From the NCBI GenBank assembly GCA_013400155.1, contig VXBM01000060.1, positions 1,006,424 to 1,070,423 of the forward strand: DNA of 64,000 bases. Direction: 5' to 3'. The notes under the pieces were generated by a model that worked only from the letters and a program-made list of their open reading frames with translations, did no database searches and had not been told where the DNA came from. Each line of letters opens with the position of its first letter. Position 1 is the first letter of the stretch. Shown piece by piece: positions 47,719 through 60,100 of the stretch. This stretch comes from Helopsaltes ochotensis (lineage: Eukaryota > Chordata > Aves > Passeriformes > Locustellidae). A program made the position numbers and the translations under genes.

Positions 47719-49947
47719 TCTCAGTAGTGGTTAAGGCTAGCAATGCTCCAGACTTCCAGAACATAACAGCCTTTTCTGATACACTAATGAATTAAACATC
47801 TTGAAAAATCTATATTAGCATATCCTAGTCATAATTATTTTATTTCTTGATTGGTTTGTCAAGTGGATCAGAAGGGTCTTCTCACAGGAGTGTGGTACTG
47901 CTTGTATTTTTGCCACAAGGCATTGAAAATTATCAATGAAACTGAAAATGGTTTGGTCGTATGAGTTTCTTAGGAATTTCTTTGGAAATTTATAGGTAGC
48001 TGCTTGGAATATGCCTCTTACAGCACCCCAGGATCAGTCCTCATTGCAGTGGACCTGCAAGCTTCTATAGGAGTTCTAGATTGCCCAAATTCTTGCCTTA
48101 ATAGAAGGGGAAAAAAATCATCTCTCCTTTAGGTGGAAACAGTTGGTGAGAAGGCTGCAGGTGTTGTGTTTGCAATGGCCAATGAAGGTATTGAAATACA
48201 GCCCAGCAGAGCCCCCAGGCAGCTCTTACTCCCTCAGATGGTGAACAAGCATTAAACGGCTACTGGGTTTCTATTATCAACTTCAAATTACGGCGTGGCA
48301 AAAAAAAACCACCCCAAAAACCCCAGATCAGCGTGTTTCTGTGAGTAGCACGTTTCCCATGCCTCCCATAAATTCTAGTCAGGTACAGTCCTGTGGGGCA
48401 TGAGCTAAAAGGTCACTGTAGTACCATGTAAGTCAGTCAGAGAAGCATTAGAATTGAGGTAAATCTCTCCTTAATGTGGCAGAGATGGGCTGTGAGAGGG
48501 AGGACATAATTTTAGGGTCAGATTGTCTCTGGAGATTGAATATTGACAGGAGCAATGTGCTTACTATGGTGTGAGGAGTCAATGCTTGTGTCTCAAGGTA
48601 AAAGCCAAGGTCAGGAAAGGGTTCTTTCACCTGGTCACAATATTGCCCAGTTGGTCACATGTCATGTTACACTGGGAGGTTGTTTTTCACAAGTCAGGAG
48701 GTCTGGAGCACCTGCTGATGTATAAAGTGGGTTGTCTTGAGGGCAATTGGGTTTGCCCCTGGACACCTGTGTTAAAACAGTTGCCTCTGGTCAGCAGTGC
48801 TCAAGGGGTGGATGGTGGGGCAGGCTGTGGATCACTCTTGCTCCTTGAATTAAGAGGTCAGTAAGAAGTTCCTCAGGTTCAAGCCTTCTGTAAGGTAAGA
48901 AATTGGCATTTTGCAACAGTAGAAACGTGACCAGTTGTTCTCCTTTCTGTTTGGTTGTACCTCCTTGTTGATAACTGGTAGGCAAGCTGTGATCAGAGAG
49001 CTGGCAGCAGGACAGCTGGCAGCTTGGCCTTGTGGAAGAGTAATGGAAGAGTAATCTGTGGCTGGAGATCTCGGGGGGTGTACCACATGTACCAGCTGCT
49101 GTCAGACCCACACAACCACTCCTGCCATCTCAGAGAGCAGTTTTTGTTTCTGGTTCAACGTTTTTTTCTTTTCTGTTCCAGAAAAGCTGTGCTGATACAC
49201 AGATTGAGGTAGATGCACGTTGCTTTCTGGTGCCTGATGATCTTGTGGGAACAAACTATTTTGGATGGCAAGACGGGGCAGACTTGGCAAAAAGTGGGGT
49301 CTGCCACTCTTCTAGCAAACCATTGCTTTTAGTTTGGGAGCTCAGCTCGGGGACAGTTTGTCAAGTCTTGCACAGTTTGTTTTACAGAGCTGCGAGGCTG
49401 TGACAGAACCCAGAGTGTGTCCTGCTAATGGGACTCTGCTACTCTGAGGTTGAATTTTTGTGATCCTGTGATTCTTGAATTTCTCACTCCAACAATAGGC
49501 TTCAGCTTGCACGGGCAAACCCTTCCTCAGCACCCAGAACTAACAGACTGTTGGGAAACAGTGTGGGTGGCGTTACAACTTTCATGTTGGTTTCACCTTT
49601 ATCCTTCTAAACTGGGAACTTTCTTGGTGCTTTTAAACCTTGGCTGACTGGTTTGGAGAGACTGTCTACTGCGTCTGACTTGAAAATAGAAAAGTCATTC
49701 AGCTGATACCTCAAGGCTTTGAAAACTTTCTGGAAAACAACAATCTAATTTCTGGATTTAATGTTCCAAGCTATGCATTTTTGTCTGATAAAGGCTGACC
49801 TAGCTAGTCATGTATTGCAAATGCCTGGAGTTGTTTGGATTGTATGGAACAGCTTTAGTACATGTTTGCCAGAGCTGCAAGCAGATAGTTTGTTCAGCTA
49901 CTCTGCCCACATCCATGTGAGGGGCTCTACACTCCTGTGAAATGTAG

Positions 49948-50007
49948 CAAACACTATTTCTATGTGCTGATCTTAATCAAATGCTATTTCTATGTGCTGA
50001 TCCTAAT
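49948..50007. repeat. Two-copy 30-base tandem duplication
   Basis: Two adjacent 30-base units, each with the core CTATTTCTATGTGCTGATC followed by T or C and TAAT. About three mismatches separate the copies, so the event is fairly recent or the copy is still homogenising. Confidence 0.92.
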
Positions 50008-50764
50008 ATTAATCTATCCAAGAGCGTCACTGAGTGAGGAGGCATATTTGCAATACGTGCTATGCGTTTGTTTTTCTCCTGGCTCTGTATCTGGAATTCT
50101 GAACACTTGCAATTTCTAATTCCCACCTGTAAGTTGATTTTGCTGGGAGGGTCTATGTGGATTTCTGCCTGACCTGTTTAACTGAGTTTAATTTCTGTAA
50201 TTGGAGAATGAGCTCCATTCCTGTGTGACTGATGCAGCCCAGTAAAATAAGCCAGCAATATGTTGAAAGTAGTAGTTTGCAGATGCCACAGTCTGATGCT
50301 ACTTGTTGCCTATAACTGACAGATTGTAGAAACAAGTATTTGTGATTAATGGGCTGCAATTATACAGAAATACTAAAATGCGATGGGACTAAAAATACAC
50401 CGTAATGATTTTTAAAAGGCCGTCCTGTTAATGAGAGGATTTGTCCATCTCTACATCAAAAAGAAACGTGTTAGCTCTCTGAGCTTGCCCACCTGCTTCT
50501 AATGCAGAAATAGAAATAAAAACCAAGTGGAGACAGCTGCTCTGCTCTGACTGCAAATGTGCTGATAAGATCAACGAGTTGACAAGTGACATGGTAGATA
50601 TTGCAAAGTGCACCAGTGTTCCAGACAGCTAAACTTGGACTTCTGCATCATTTCAGGGCACTTATTGTGTGGCTGTAACACTTGGAAAATTATTATCTAT
50701 CAAATCACCAGTGCACTTAGAATTTAATTTGCTCTATCCATTGCAATTGTTGTGCTACTTAGCT

Positions 50765-50783
50765 GGGGGGGGGGGGGGGGGGG
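50765..50783. repeat. G19 homopolymer
   Basis: Nineteen consecutive guanines on the plus strand, able to form a G-quadruplex. Such runs are rare and often mis-sized or unstable in sequencing. Confidence 0.9.
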
Positions 50784-53526
50784 TGAAATAAAGTAATTTT
50801 CCTTGACACTTGGCAATTCTTCTTATAAGCTTTTTTTCTTTTTTTTTTTTTTCCATTGAATTTGTTTAAAAGACTTTTTTGAAAATATTTCTGGCTTAGC
50901 CTGTGTACTCTGAAATAATGAAGTTAAATTATATTGGTTAAATTTTTTATTAAAACACAATACAAAACAGATGAGTAAATGAAGAAGTCAGAATGGGGTT
51001 GGAGGTATGTCTTGGCCCATAGATAAGGAAGGACTTGTGGACAACTTAGGGACTCTCTTTTTTATTTTGTTTTTTAAGAAAACCAGAGAGACCTACTAAA
51101 ATATTTTATTTTATTTCCTCATTGTTCCCTTACCACTTTCATATCATCTTTTGCTTTTCCCCTAGTCTGAAAACATGACATGATAGTGATGGATAAAGGA
51201 ATACCACAGCACTCTGCAAATGTGTGTGTGCTTGATAATTTTGGGACGGATGGTTGGGTTCCAGAATGAAAATGACAGCTGATCTTGATATAGGACAAAC
51301 AACATGACTGAGAGAGGGCTCTACTGATTGTCTGAGTGCACAATTCAATTCATTTTCATACCTAATGAAAAGAGGAGGAAGTGATTTGAAGTAATGGATT
51401 ATGTAGAAAATCACTTCTAGGGTCAATGTGGATGGCACAGAATTCTTTGACTGGAGCTTGGGAAACAGCTGTTGGGCTTCCAGCTCTGACTGGTTTCTGT
51501 TTTAGCCCTGGGCAACTTACTTGATTTTTCTGTACATCCTTACCTTCATAACTTGGAACACACTTGAAACATGTAACCTTCAGTCTGTGAAGTGCTTCAA
51601 GAGGAGATGAGTGAGATGGAATTTATGATCACTGGCATCAGAGTGACTTTGACAGGTCTCCCAGAGGATGCTTAGGTCCCATGGCGAACACCTAACAGAA
51701 GGCTGTAACTAGTGATTGAAGTGGAGATGAAGAAAATAGGTAGATGGATGGGAAGGCAGAAAGTCCTCAAATTCCTTGCTAATCAGGCTGTGCCTGCTGG
51801 AAATAAAAATGCAGAGAGGCTTTTATTGCAAAAATGAGGCTATAGTGGATAATGCAGCAGAAGCTCTCTATAGCTTGTTTTTTTTTTCTTTCCTTTGTGC
51901 TTGCTGTGCTGTGGGAATTTCTAAAAAAAATCTGAAAAAAAAAAATTTTTAATTTAGGTCCATCCTATCCCTGTAGCCATGTGTGAAAGGTGCAGCCAGA
52001 GCTGAGGTCATTCCTATCCTGTCCTGAGCAGCAGCAGACAACGTAGGCTGCAACAAGATTAGTGTCTCTAGTGTCTTGTCTGCTTTGTCACTTCACAGCG
52101 TTGCAGGTCACCCTCGCACAACTTGGGAATTGTTATTGTGTGAAGCAGGGAAGTGCATTTAGCAGAGCAGGCGTCGGGGGCCGTTTTTAAGCGCAGTCCT
52201 GTAAATCCTGGCCTCTGGCAGCCCAAGCCGTTTAGCTGTGTTTTATGAATCAGGTCATATCGTGTCTGCCACAGCTTCAGATGCCAAGCTCCTTCTGTGA
52301 CAGTTCTGTCAAGCGTTTTGAAAGGGCACAAAAACAACAGCTAGAGGGTCACCACGAGGCACAACTCAGCTCATGGGAATTGAGCTTCAAGAAGAGCTGC
52401 TAAACAAAGGCTGAAGGAGTAAGCAAGAGACAGATGAAGGGCTCTGGGCGTGGCAGTGGCTGTGGTGTCCCCACTAGCCCTATTCTCCCCATTTCTAGCC
52501 ATTACTAACGATGAATGACCAAAAATGAGGTGCTTACAGTCTCTGTGCTGGCGAAGGTGATGGCCCTGCCAGCTGTGGAGAATGCCTGTCAGTAGACTTG
52601 AAACGGCACATCAGTGATGGCTTGCTCCCTAATTTCATACCCTAGATCATGCCCTTTAAATCAGACTGCTCCCAGGACCCTCCTCCTAGCTTTTCAAAAG
52701 CCTCTCCCACCAGCTGGGGCACCACTTGCCACGCAGACACCACCGTGACCTTGTTTGCCAGCCTATCAAAATCTAATGTGAAATTAGGCTCAGCCCTGAC
52801 AAAATTGCTGTTTGCGCAAAGGGTAGTGCTCCCCATGAGGCCATATAACCTGCCTCAAATGTAATTTAATAGGCAGAAATCAAATAAAACATATCAAATT
52901 AAAGCATGCAAGGTAATGCATGCAAACCCTAAAATGAACTTGGATTATAAACAGGCAGTGAGACTGAATGGTTGGTTTCTTCATCCATGAAGGAAGCTCC
53001 CTAAATAATATAGAGGAAAGAAATAATTTTGAAAGTTGATGGGAGTGTCAGGTGGCAGGTGAAGGTTGTTTTTTGATGTAAGGCATTTTTCATTAGCTGC
53101 GTATTCTTGCAGTTAGAAAACATCAGTTAGAAGTCTCTTCATATTTTGAAAACAAGGTATTAACATAAGAAGCTTTGTTAGATACAGCAGGAAGATAAAT
53201 CATCTTTTCAATGCTAGCCATTAGCCTGTCATGACCATGATTTACAGGGATTTTCTTCTATATAAATAAGTGTTTCTTTTAAAAGCACTCAGAGTTTACA
53301 GAGCAGGAGATGGAGTGGCAGTGAACGCTCTGGAATGTAATGGTTTTGATGGGAGTGGTTCCTATGGCACGTTAAGAGAGGAGCTCCTGCTGTGGATTGT
53401 GCAGGCTGTACAGAGTGAATGAGTACAGTGGAAGGATTCTGGGGCAGGGTCATTTGGAAAAGCTCAAAGTTCTGCTGTGGAACTGTACTGGGATTGAGGA
53501 AACATCACAGTATCAGCTTTATTAAC

Positions 53527-53551
53527 TCAGTCTGTGTACTACACAGACTGA
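53527..53551. repeat. Perfect inverted repeat, 12-base arms, 1-base centre
   Basis: TCAGTCTGTGTA, a central C, then TACACAGACTGA: a perfect dyad with a single-base centre. Confidence 0.92.
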
Positions 53552-54826
53552 AATTGAAACTGATTACGAGAATCAATCAATTGTGCTGTTAAATTATTTG
53601 CCTGAAAGAACTTTCTGGAGAACGCATTTTAAATGAATTTAATACCACTTAGGAAACGATGAAGAACTAAAAGCTCTCCTGTGTGAAAGCTCCCACTTCT
53701 GCAGTGATACATGGAGTGCTGAGGAAGGACATCACATGCTCCTCTTCTGTTTCTTCTGGGGCTGCCAAGGCTGTTCTGCAGCCTGACTCCTTTATTCACA
53801 GGAACCATTTTCTGTGCTTTGTAGCAACTTGTGGGGATAGAGAGAACATTTTTCCTCATCCTAGCCACCCTACCATCTTATTTCCTTGAACAGAGACTCT
53901 TCCTACCTAGAAACTCTGCTCCCTGCAGTGATTGATGCAGGAAGACATCATCCATTAGACAGCATTTTGCTGGCACCTGAAGGGAAGAACTTGCTGGGTG
54001 AGACAGGGGTTGCTTAGTGTGTCTTTCCACAGACTGTTTGAAATTTCTGCATGTTATCTGCTTTATGCAGTGGCAAATTTTGTTCCACCTAGTTTTGTCA
54101 AGTACTCTGGGACTCAGATTGTGCTAGATCAGCCTGGTTCCTTCTTCATCTTCAGGATATCTCAGTACTAGAACTGCTTGGAAAATAGATGCTATAAATT
54201 TAGTTGGGAACTTCAGGGCTCATCTCTGTTATTTCTCGTGGAAAACTTGTGTTCTGCTTATGGTCTGTCACACAGCATGTCGTGCAGTCCAGGAGATGAA
54301 ACGTGGTGCTGCTTGTGTCATGATACAAGGTCATTGGGCCAGCATCAGTTTTGCTCTCTTGGTGACCTGATTGAAAGACCTTTTATGTTGACCCCTTATT
54401 TGTGTTCTTTTGCTCAGGTACTTGGGGAGTTCATCTAAGACCTTGCCGCAAAGACAAGGTTCATTATTCAAAAATTAGAGACAGTTTTACCTCATTGATC
54501 TCTGGTTTGTGGAAAGAAAGAATTTCCTTTGGGATCAGCTCTGGACAGGGCAGTTCCAAGATTTAGGAACAATGGAAAAGTCAATTTAGTGATGCCACAA
54601 ATGAAGTCAACCTGCAGAATGTCCTTTACTGTGAAGCAGTTGACATAGTGAAGTGTTAGAAGATTTTTTGTATACTTTCTGTTTATTTCCTTTTTCCTTT
54701 GTGTTTTTTATAAGAAAGAAAAGAAAACACACAATTTAAAATTCCCATAGTTTGCTTACTTCAGGAGAAATACAGAATAATATTTTTAAGAAACATTCCC
54801 TGCTTGACTGATTCTGGAGCAATGAG

Positions 54827-54924
54827 TGATAAATATCAAATCAAGCGAAGACCAAAAATTTAATTTTTACCATCAGAGGCAATCTGCGATGCTTTTTATC
54901 TTAACAAAATTTGATATTTTATCA
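54827..54924. repeat. Spaced inverted repeat, about 15-base arms
   Basis: TGATAAATATCAAAT and ATTTGATATTTTATCA are reverse complements apart from one extra base, with 67 bases between. The layout is like a tiny terminal-inverted-repeat element, but no family was recognised and no target duplication was seen. Confidence 0.7.
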
Positions 54925-57145
54925 CTTTGACAATGAGAGGCTCTGATTCTTTTAATATATTTTACTACTTTCAAGTCATTCCCTGAGGAAGACTTCAAGT
55001 CAGGGAGAGATGGATCTGTGCCACTTAAAAGCACAACACATATTTAAGAATAAACATTACTTTATGCTGTAGGTGGTAATAGGTGGGTTTTAAATATGCT
55101 CTGCATAAAGAGTAAAGAGCTTTTTTTTTTTTAATAAACTACAGCGTTTGTCTTCTGTAGAGCAGAACAGCTTGAAGTACTACACAATTTAAACTTGCAT
55201 TAAACTGTTAAACTTGGCTGTTATTCCCAGCAGTGAAAGAAACATTGGCAGTTGTTCTATTTCTCATGCCCATTTTAGGGCTCACAGCCCTCGTTGCAGG
55301 TTCTGAGTTCATCTCAGAGTGGATCTCATATTGAGATCTTCGCCCAATTTTTTCGCCATTCCTTTCACGCCTGGATTTCCCAGAAGGAGAATTTAGCAAA
55401 ATTTGCTCTTCTTAACTGGATCCATTGAAGTTGGCAAAGAAAACAAATTCCTGTTGGGTTATTTCTGTCCCCAGCCACCGCAAGGTTATTGTGTACAAAG
55501 CGACTTCTTGTGCTCTGGGCAATGTGGTTTTAATGTTAACTTCCACCTCTCCACAGGGGAGACTTTTTAGTGTAACTCACTGATATTCAGTCTAAATGTT
55601 CCTTTGTGGAGTTTCATCCCATTAACCCAGGATTCACCCGGGTTTGGCGCTCTGAGCAATTCCTCTTGCACTGAGCCTGCTCTGGGAGCCAGGGCCGTGA
55701 GGGGCACAGGGTGCTGAACTGGGGGTAGAGGCTGTGTCCCCCACAGGCAGGAGGTGGGGATTGAGGCATTATTCACTCTCTGAAAGCCATTTATTCCTGG
55801 AGTGTGTTCTGGGGGCGTCCCCTCTGCCAGCAGCTCCTGCTCCAGACTGTCCATCTGCTGCCCTTAAATTCTGCACAGAAGCTATTAGTGCCATCCACAG
55901 AGCAGGGGACATGGCCAGAGGGCAGCTCATGCCTCAGAGTTCACAGCTCAGTGATGCTCTGCCCTGTAGGTGCAAAGGCAGCTTGATCCCTTTAGGGATC
56001 AGATACTCAGAAGCCTCTCTGGCAGGGGATCTAACCAGAAAGTGCAGTTGTTGCTCTTAGAGTGTTGAAATGTGCCTTGCAAATGAGAAAGATGAGCTGT
56101 GAGCGAGCGGTGGCTATGTAGAATGAAATCTAAAAGCAAGGGGTGAAAATACTGCTGGTTTGGAGCTGAAGTCTTATTAGAGTCCTGTCTGTCCTATTTG
56201 GGCAAATTCTTTCTAAAGTATCGTATGTCACCAAAATCCCATTAAACTGTCACATAAATTATCAGGGTTTCCTTTTTCCATCACTGTGGATTACCCAGAG
56301 AGATATTTTTATGACAATGGAAGCTTTTTCAGTCTGCTCCTCCTGCCTGATTTCATTTCAGATGAAATCCTTCTCTCAGAAGAGAGCCCATGGATTTTAT
56401 AGTTCTATGGATCTCTGCACTCTGCCTGTGACAGCAGCTGTCCTTCAGGTGTCTGTGTGCTCATCTCCTGCCTGCACCTTCTTTTAACCATGGGACAGTT
56501 TAGGACAATGTTCTAGTTCTTCTCTCAGATCAGTTTTTTTGTCTTTGTGCAAAAACCCCAGAAGGTGCAAATCACATCTATGCCTAACTTGAAAATACTG
56601 GTTTTTTACTACTTGCCAGGTCTCAGAAGCCTTGCATCTCTGCAAGACAGTCTACATTTCTCCCATGCTGACTGAAAAACACATGGATTGATGGCCTGGC
56701 CATGGCAGTACAAAATACTTGAGTATCTGAAATTGCCTGCTGCCACAGAACAAATTAAAGCCATAACGTGTGTGTTATAGAAGCAGGGAATGATAGATTC
56801 TTGCCTGCCTTCTGACAGATAATCTGGAGCTCCCTGCATCAGCTACCTAGATCATGTGTTGGAGCTGATCTTAGTGATCGCTGCTCACACCTTTCAAGGG
56901 ATCCATAACCAGAAGCTGAGAAATAATTATCTTAAGGGTAATAGAGAGGCCTTGGAAAATCATTACTAATGAGAGAAATCCCAGAAGTTATATTACTCCA
57001 ATTCTGAAGTGGCACGACTGTCACTAAATGAGCAGGTAAGACAGAATTTTCCATAAATAATTCTGTTCTCTATGTGGGAAGAAGCCCTAATGATGTCAAA
57101 ATATGATGATGAAATCTTTCTGAAATGTTTTATGAAATATTTCTG

Positions 57146-57169
57146 ATTAGCCACTAATTAGTGGCTAAT
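57146..57169. repeat. Perfect 24-base palindrome
   Basis: ATTAGCCACTAA followed directly by its reverse complement TTAGTGGCTAAT, with no spacer. The centre, CTAATTAG, is a typical homeodomain-type core, so a regulatory site is possible but not shown. Confidence 0.93.
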
Positions 57170-60100
57170 GTCTAACATGGCTTGAAACGGCTAACATTAA
57201 GTAGTAAGCAGACACCTTGCATCAAAGAGAACACAGGAGGTGGCAGAGCTGCCTTGTGGACTGGAATAGTGATTCCAGCAGCCCTCACAACAGAGAGCTA
57301 GTTCCAGAGGAATCAGGGGAATCATGGACCAAGTTTCTAAAGGAGCTATCATGACTTATGTGGCTGCAGGCCTCTGCTGGCACTGATTTGGGTACTGTAG
57401 TGGAGATTCTTGGCACAGGACTTTATGAACAAGGACCCATCAGGAGGGAGGGCCAACATTCAGGCACAGCAGTGGGGGCAGTCAGTTCCACACAGGCTGG
57501 CTTAGCTGATAGCAACTTGTGTTTCTTTCTATGCAGCCTAGTCCCACTGGGCAGTGGGGAGAGGTGATTGCAATCTCTTTATAGCAGCCTTTTGCAATTT
57601 AAAGGTTATTTCTCCTTCCTCTCTGTTCACCTTTTCTTTCTGTGTCTGAAACCCATTTTCTCCAATTTTTCAGCCGAAGACTTCTAAACATTTTGTGATT
57701 TTCAATGACCTCTTCAGTTTCCATCAGTGTTTATAGCCTGTGGTGGGCAGCAGTGGGCACAGCACTGCGGCTGTTTGGTTTTGCTTGCTGGGTTGAGCAG
57801 AGGGGAGTAACACAGGCTGTGACAGTGCCTGGTGTGGGTCTCGGAGAGCTGCCATTTTTACAACTGCTTTACATCACTGTCTCATCTGCTGTAATCCTCT
57901 GATCCCTCTTTAGCCAGCTGTCCCCATCTTGTCCCCATGCCGTTGGAATGTGGCTGAGGGGAGCAGAGGTGGATGGCAGCAGTGAGCACAGGTGTGGGAG
58001 GTGCACCCAGGCAGGGGAATTCCTCTGCTAGTGACAGCCCTGGGAGGAGGTAAATGCAGGTAACTTACTTGGCAGCAGCTTAATAAGGAACCTGGATGGT
58101 TTCAGTTCTGAAGTCTGATGATACCTGAGCAGCTCAGAGGCTGTGCAGAGTGACGCTGGATGTGCCAGTGAATGCTGAGTGGGTGTATCCAGGACAGGAT
58201 GATGCAGTGCATGGAAATTTCTGCTAGGCTAATGCAAGTGCCCACACTTGGGATGGGATGGGGATGTTAGTTATAATCTGAGGCAATTTGCAAAGGGTTA
58301 TAGTAGGCTTTACATGGGTGTAAGTCCTGAAAATAAAGTTCAGTTTTTCCCCAACCTTCCCCAAGAGGAATGCTTCAATTTGAACCAGAATTGGTTCATG
58401 TGGGTTTCCTTTGCCTTCAGTCATACTGAAGGTCCTGCTAAACAATGAGGGTGGGTCCTGCTGCTTTAAGAGCTTGGGAATTTGGAAACTTCCCCAAAAC
58501 AGGCTTGACAACTTGCTTACCAATATCCTGGAGTTCAAACCCAGCATTAGCAGAAGGTCAAGCAGAACTGAGGCTGAGCAGTCTGTACCCATACTCAGCC
58601 CCTTGATCATCTCTGATTCAGAGGTGAATGAATTCATAAAACATGTACACAAAAGGAGGCTGCCAAGCAACTTGGAGGCTGAAACTCTCCCATCAAGCTA
58701 TGAAGGTAGAGGACAGGCAGCCGAGATGATTTGTAATGTTCACTTTTTTGCCCTAGGTAACAGTAACAATACATATAATACAGAAATATTTAAGAAATGA
58801 GTAGCTCATTGATAATTCTGGAAAACAACAGCTGATCCTGCTAGACTGTATTTTGCCTGTGTATTAAGATGTGTCTGCTTTTGGGGCATCTTGCCAAAAA
58901 CAGGCGCGGCAAGGAGAGAGCAATCTGGGATAGGGGGAGATGGGCAGGGAAGAATTATTCTGTCTTAAGGCAACTTGAAAGTCTGACAACTGGTGGAAAA
59001 GTTTTAGGAGGGGAGAAAAGTATCTGACGCAGATTCTGCCTCATGTCAGGCTCATTGTTTTCTGTGATCTCAGTATTTGATGATCTTTACAAATATATTT
59101 TAATATATTAATTGTACATCACACCATATTCTCTCTGCTGTCTGTCTTTTCATAACTCTGCAGCCTTGGGCGTGTTGGATGTGTCCAGGACATGACGCAG
59201 CTGTGACATGCATGGAAGAGCTATGTGATGGTCCTCCTGTTTACCCATCATTTACCCACAGAACAGCCTGTAGTGGGCACAGCTAATTACATTGGGAGGA
59301 AAAGTTTCACTTTCTTGGTTTTTCTCTGTTCTATCCCAGGGTAAACTTGGCCCTTCGATCTGTGTAATGCCCCTGGTAGTGATGCTGTACTTAGACATGA
59401 AGGAGAAAAAGCAGCCTGTGTCTTAATGGCCCTGGCCTTGTGCAAAGGAATGAGAGGTGTGCAAAGGCACAGCCAGAAAGTTTCAGCCCAAGACCCAGAT
59501 CTAGACTGAATTTTTCGCATGCTGTGCACATAATTCCCTTTGACTCCTTAAGAAATCCTAACCCTGCATCATTTCAGCGCCCTGTCCCTTTATAAATGGC
59601 ATGGCTCAAACCTCAGCTTGAAATAATTTAGAGCAGCAGCCCAGGTCAGGGCATCTGGAGCTGCTTTTCATTTCCTCTCTGTGCTCCCCTTGATGAGGGA
59701 CACTGCTGTGTTAATGGGGTTTTGTTCTTTTCTTTCAGGCTTCTCGTTCCCCAGTTGATGTCACGATTAGTGACATCAAAGCCCCCTCTTAGTGAACCTT
59801 GGTGATGACATGACTAGAGGAGGACCCTTAGAGGCAGGAGATTAAGCAGCAAGTTAGCATGACTGGAAGAACAAAGCTCTCATTTTCATGCATATATCCA
59901 CAATCAAAAATGAGTGAAGAGAAGGAGGGATGGGAATTAGGTGATGCATTAGTAAAATTATCATTCAAAAGATTCTTTGCTTGAAGTTTTGCAAGAGGAA
60001 TCTGTGGTTCTCTAATCTCCCACCTTGGGTATTGTTGATGCCATGTTATATTCTGGGCATGTCGAAATGTAACGCATTGTAAGGAGACATGATTTGTTGA

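Noticed and set aside
58224..58670. Minus-strand open frame of 148 codons
   Set aside because: It mirrors the open plus-strand interval, has no recognised motif, and no splice or promoter signal was found to support it.
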